7,866 bases of DNA from 66-474 sp036759545. Its GTDB lineage: Bacteria > Pseudomonadota > Gammaproteobacteria > Xanthomonadales > Rhodanobacteraceae. Shown here piece by piece: positions 5,884 to 7,866 of the stretch (positions within the stretch are counted from its first letter, which is position 1; the number at the start of each line of letters is the position of its first letter). The DNA lies in the NCBI GenBank assembly GCA_036759545.1, contig DAIOUL010000100.1, forward strand, positions 1-7,866, in the 5' to 3' direction. The notes beneath the pieces were generated by a model. The model was not told where the DNA came from, searched no databases, and was given only the letters and a program-made list of their open reading frames with translations. The translations under genes and the position numbers were made by a program.

Positions 5884-5943
5884 TGAGCGGTCAGCGGTGA
5901 ACGGAATCGCCCGAACCGCTCACCGCTCACTGTTCACCGCTCA
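5884..5943. repeat. inverted array of 7-base units in the ffh/ypjD intergenic region
   Basis: The left arm has three head-to-tail heptamers: TGAGCGG, TCAGCGG and TGAACGG (5884-5904). An 11-base spacer (5905-5915) follows. The right arm has four units in the opposite orientation: CCGCTCA, CCGCTCA, CTGTTCA and CCGCTCA (5916-5943). Each right unit is the complement of the left unit type with zero to two changes, so the arms can pair into an imperfect hairpin of about 21 bp. The array lies between two divergent genes, next to the ffh -35 region and 24 bases before ypjD. The pattern is seen directly; any role in transcription is inference. Confidence 0.8.
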
Positions 5944-5967
5944 CCTCGGCTGTGCCACACTCGCTCA

Positions 5968-6780
5968 ATGCCGCCGCATGCCTTCGCCCTCGACCTGATC
6001 GCTCTGTTCTCGGTCGCGCTGTACCTAGCCGGCGCGGGCGCGCTGGCGCGGCCTCTGCTCTCCGAAGGCGCGGCGCCGAAGCGCATCGCGCTGATCACCG
6101 GCGGCATCGCGGTGATCCTGCATTTCGTGGTGCTGTTCGGTACCCACCGCGGTGCACTGGACCTGCATTTCTTCGCCGCGCTCTCTGTCGTCGCAGCAGT
6201 GATCGCCGCGTTGACCTTGATCGTCAATCTGGTGCGGCCGGTTGCGGCGCTGGGCGTGATCGTGTTTCCGCTGGCTGCGTTCCTGCTCGCGATCGATCAA
6301 TTCTTGGCACCGCGCACGGCCCCGATCGCGTTCGACTGGCAGATCAAACTGCACGTCACGCTGGCGCTGATTTCGTTCGGCGTGCTGTCGATCGCCGCGT
6401 TGCTGGCACTGCTGCTGGCGATGCAGGAACGCGCGTTGCGCGCGCGCCAGTTCGGCGCGTGGCTGCGCGCGTTGCCGCCGCTGACGCTCACCGAAACCCT
6501 GATGTTCCGCCTGATCGCCGCGGGTTTCGTGCTGCTGACCCTGGCGCTGCTGTCAGGCGTGCTGTTCGTGCACAACATCCTGGCACAGGATCTGGTGCAG
6601 AAGACCGCGCTGTCGGTGCTGGCGTGGATCGTGTTCGGCGTGCTGCTGATCGGCCGCGCAGTGTCGGGCTGGCGCGGTACGCGCGCGGTCAATCTCACTC
6701 TGATCGGAATGGCCGTGCTGTTGCTGGCGTTTTTCGGGTCGAAGTTCGTGCTGGAGATGGTGCTGCACAAAGGTGTGTAG
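5968..6780 (+). CDS. ypjD: YpjD-type inner-membrane protein, CcsA/cytochrome c assembly family
   Basis: This 270-residue polytopic protein belongs to the CcsA-like cytochrome c assembly superfamily, in the YpjD branch found next to ffh in many gammaproteobacteria. Its biochemical role is not settled. I count eight likely membrane helices at about 8-29, 40-57, 66-89, 92-112, 127-151, 180-200, 214-232 and 240-264. The second half carries the YpjD pattern: KLHVTLALISFGVLSIAALL at 127-146, PPLTLTETLMFRLI at 170-183, then GWRGTRAV at 234-241 and FFGSKFVLE at 255-263. His52 and His129 lie in or at helices and are candidate haem ligands (inference). The tryptophan-rich WWD haem-handling motif of true cytochrome c synthetases is absent. 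ATG 5968 follows the heptamer array without a visible Shine-Dalgarno. It is divergent from ffh and two bases ahead of the next ORF. Confidence 0.88.
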   Translation: MPPHAFALDLIALFSVALYLAGAGALARPLLSEGAAPKRIALITGGIAVILHFVVLFGTHRGALDLHFFAALSVVAAVIAALTLIVNLVRPVAALGVIVFPLAAFLLAIDQFLAPRTAPIAFDWQIKLHVTLALISFGVLSIAALLALLLAMQERALRARQFGAWLRALPPLTLTETLMFRLIAAGFVLLTLALLSGVLFVHNILAQDLVQKTALSVLAWIVFGVLLIGRAVSGWRGTRAVNLTLIGMAVLLLAFFGSKFVLEMVLHKGV

Positions 6781-6782
6781 CG

Positions 6783-7067
6783 ATGCGCAAAGGGGACTTC
6801 TGGGTTTATTGCTTCTTCCTCGGGTTCAATCTCCTGCTTACGTCCTGGTTTTATTGGGATCTATGCAGCTTCTACCTTTGGATCAAGCGATTGAACTCGT
6901 ACCGATTCTTCGAATTCTTCATTTCCAGATTTACCGTTTGCTGTTCTCTCCATGACACCCTGATTTGGTGGGTACAGGCCGACTGGTTGACTGCTTTTTT
7001 TCCAGTCTTCATGACGGGTTTGACCATGATTTGGTTGAGTTATAGACACCACAAAGCCAAGCCGTAA
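6783..7067 (+). CDS. AT-rich small membrane ORF of unknown function
   Basis: I do not recognise this product. It has 94 residues and is very rich in aromatic residues (many Trp, Phe, Tyr). Hydrophobic stretches at about 6-25 and 68-86 could be membrane helices, with a middle section containing RFFEFFISRFTVCCSLHD (41-58) and a basic tail, RHHKAKP. Start ATG 6783 lies two bases after the ypjD stop, with AAAGGTG seven bases upstream, a better ribosome-binding site than most genes here have, so translational coupling with ypjD is likely if it is expressed. By hand count its GC content is about 47 percent, well below the neighbouring genes, with T-rich codons (TTT, TTA, ATT). That points to acquired DNA or a fast-changing or non-coding insert. 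It ends ten bases before the convergent transketolase stop. It could still be a chance ORF. Confidence 0.5.
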   Translation: MRKGDFWVYCFFLGFNLLLTSWFYWDLCSFYLWIKRLNSYRFFEFFISRFTVCCSLHDTLIWWVQADWLTAFFPVFMTGLTMIWLSYRHHKAKP

Positions 7068-7077
7068 CCGACTCGAT

Positions 7078-7866
7078 TTACACGCTCAACAACGCCTTCG
7101 CCTTCTCCACCACGTTCTCCACTGTAAACCCGTAGTGCTTCAGCATCTCGCCGCCCGGTGCGGAGGCGCCGAACTTGTTGACGCCGACGCCTGAGCCGTG
7201 ATCACCCACCCAGCGCTCCCAGCCTTGCCGGCAGCCGGCTTCCACGGCCAGCCGCGCGCGCACGTTGGGCGGCAGCACCGAATCGCGATAGTGCTTGTCC
7301 TGCGCTTCGAACAATTCCCAGCTCGGCATCGACACCACGCGCGTGCGCACGCCTTCATCGTTCAAATTTTCCGCCGCCTGCACGCACAACCCGATTTCTG
7401 CGCCGGTGCCGATCAGGATCAGTTGCGGCTCGCCCTCGCAATCCTTCAGCACGTAGGCGCCTTTGCGCAATCCGTCCGCGCTCGCGAACTGCGAACGATC
7501 GAGCGTCGGCACGTTTTGTCTTGAAAGCGCCAGCGAGACCGGCTGCTGGCGCGTTTCGATCGCCACGCGCCACGCCACCGCGGTTTCGTTGGCATCGGCC
7601 GGACGGATCACGATCATGTTGGGCACCGAGCGCAGGCCGGCGAGTTGCTCCACCGGCTGATGCGTGGGGCCGTCTTCGCCCAGCGCGATCGAGTCGTGGG
7701 TGAACACGAAGATCACGTGCGATTCGGTGATCGCTGCCAGCCGCATCGGCGGGCGCATGTAGTCCGAGAAGATCAGGAAGGTTGCGGTGTAGGGAATGAA
7801 GCCGCCGTGCGCGGCCATGCCGTTGGCGATCGCGCCCATCGCGTGCTCGCGCACGCCGAAGTGCAG
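7078..7866 (-). CDS. tkt: transketolase (partial, C-terminal 262 residues)
   Basis: Transketolase uses thiamine diphosphate to move two-carbon ketol units between sugar phosphates, linking the pentose phosphate pathway with glycolysis. The frame is open to the right edge, so the N-terminal 60 percent (the diphosphate-binding domain) is missing; the full enzyme is usually about 660-670 residues. Visible in the fragment are LHFGVREHAMGA at 1-12, with Glu7 corresponding to the catalytic glutamate that contacts the thiamine pyrimidine, THDSIALGEDGPTHQPVEQL at 56-75 with substrate- and cofactor-contacting histidines, and IVIRPADANE. The C-terminal domain includes LIGTGAEIGLCVQAAE, VVSMPSWELFEAQ and GVNKFGASAPGGEMLKHYG. 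The gene is intact to its TAA at 7080-7078. It converges on the small AT-rich ORF with only ten bases between, too few to hold a separate terminator hairpin. Confidence 0.96.
   Translation of the reverse strand: MHFGVREHAMGAIANGMAAHGGFIPYTATFLIFSDYMRPPMRLAAITESHVIFVFTHDSIALGEDGPTHQPVEQLAGLRSVPNMIVIRPADANETAVAWRVAIETRQQPVSLALSRQNVPTLDRSQFASADGLRKGAYVLKDCEGEPQLILIGTGAEIGLCVQAAENLNDEGVRTRVVSMPSWELFEAQDKHYRDSVLPPNVRARLAVEAGCRQGWERWVGDHGSGVGVNKFGASAPGGEMLKHYGFTVENVVEKAKALLSV

Noticed and set aside
5829..5930. 34-codon N-terminal extension of ffh
   Set aside because: The extension would cover the TATAAT box and the heptamer array, and Ffh proteins start at MFESL-type sequence.
5884..5943. CRISPR-like array
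   Set aside because: Units are only 7 bases, contiguous and in two orientations, with no spacers and no cas genes.
5952..6782. Upstream continuation of the small AT-rich ORF through ypjD, giving a 371-codon frame
   Set aside because: The part inside ypjD is Arg/Ala-rich shadow sequence; only the part after 6783 has its own ribosome-binding site and different composition.

Overview
The window looks like ordinary chromosomal core from a GC-rich gammaproteobacterium. The conserved order ypjD / ffh / rpsP-rimM-trmD-rplS is the same as in Escherichia coli. The high GC content, the Zur-like sequence, and the short heptamer and hairpin repeats in the gaps would fit the Xanthomonadales (Lysobacterales). 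That assignment is inference from general resemblance, not from a search.

Left part (1-784, minus strand): the N-terminal 85 codons of a Fur-family regulator most like Zur, cut by the window edge. A small two-helix membrane protein of unknown function lies just upstream of it. Behind that is a 170-base repeat-like element, a string of small hairpins bounded by short inverted termini. Middle (785-5828, minus strand): gltX (glutamyl-tRNA synthetase), then, going upstream, rplS, trmD, rimM, rpsP and ffh. rpsP-rimM-trmD-rplS form one operon (ribosomal proteins S16 and L19, the 16S maturation factor RimM, and the tRNA m1G37 methyltransferase TrmD). It has a promoter-like -10 box in front of rpsP and a good intrinsic terminator after rplS. 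ffh, the signal recognition particle GTPase, has its own -10 box. The theme is translation: charging, modifying and delivering what the ribosome needs.

Right part (5829-7866): a divergent intergenic region holds an inverted array of 7-base units. It is followed on the plus strand by a YpjD-type CcsA-family membrane protein and a distinctly AT-richer 94-residue membrane ORF that I do not recognise. The convergent 3' part of a transketolase gene (minus strand) runs off the right edge.

I see no CRISPR array, tRNA, rRNA, phage gene, transposase or defence system. Nothing here looks like an undescribed multi-gene system. The points most worth a second look are the hairpin-string element (611-783), the inverted heptamer array (5884-5943), the AT-rich small membrane ORF (6783-7067), and a glutamyl-tRNA synthetase without the zinc-binding cysteines of the E. 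coli enzyme.
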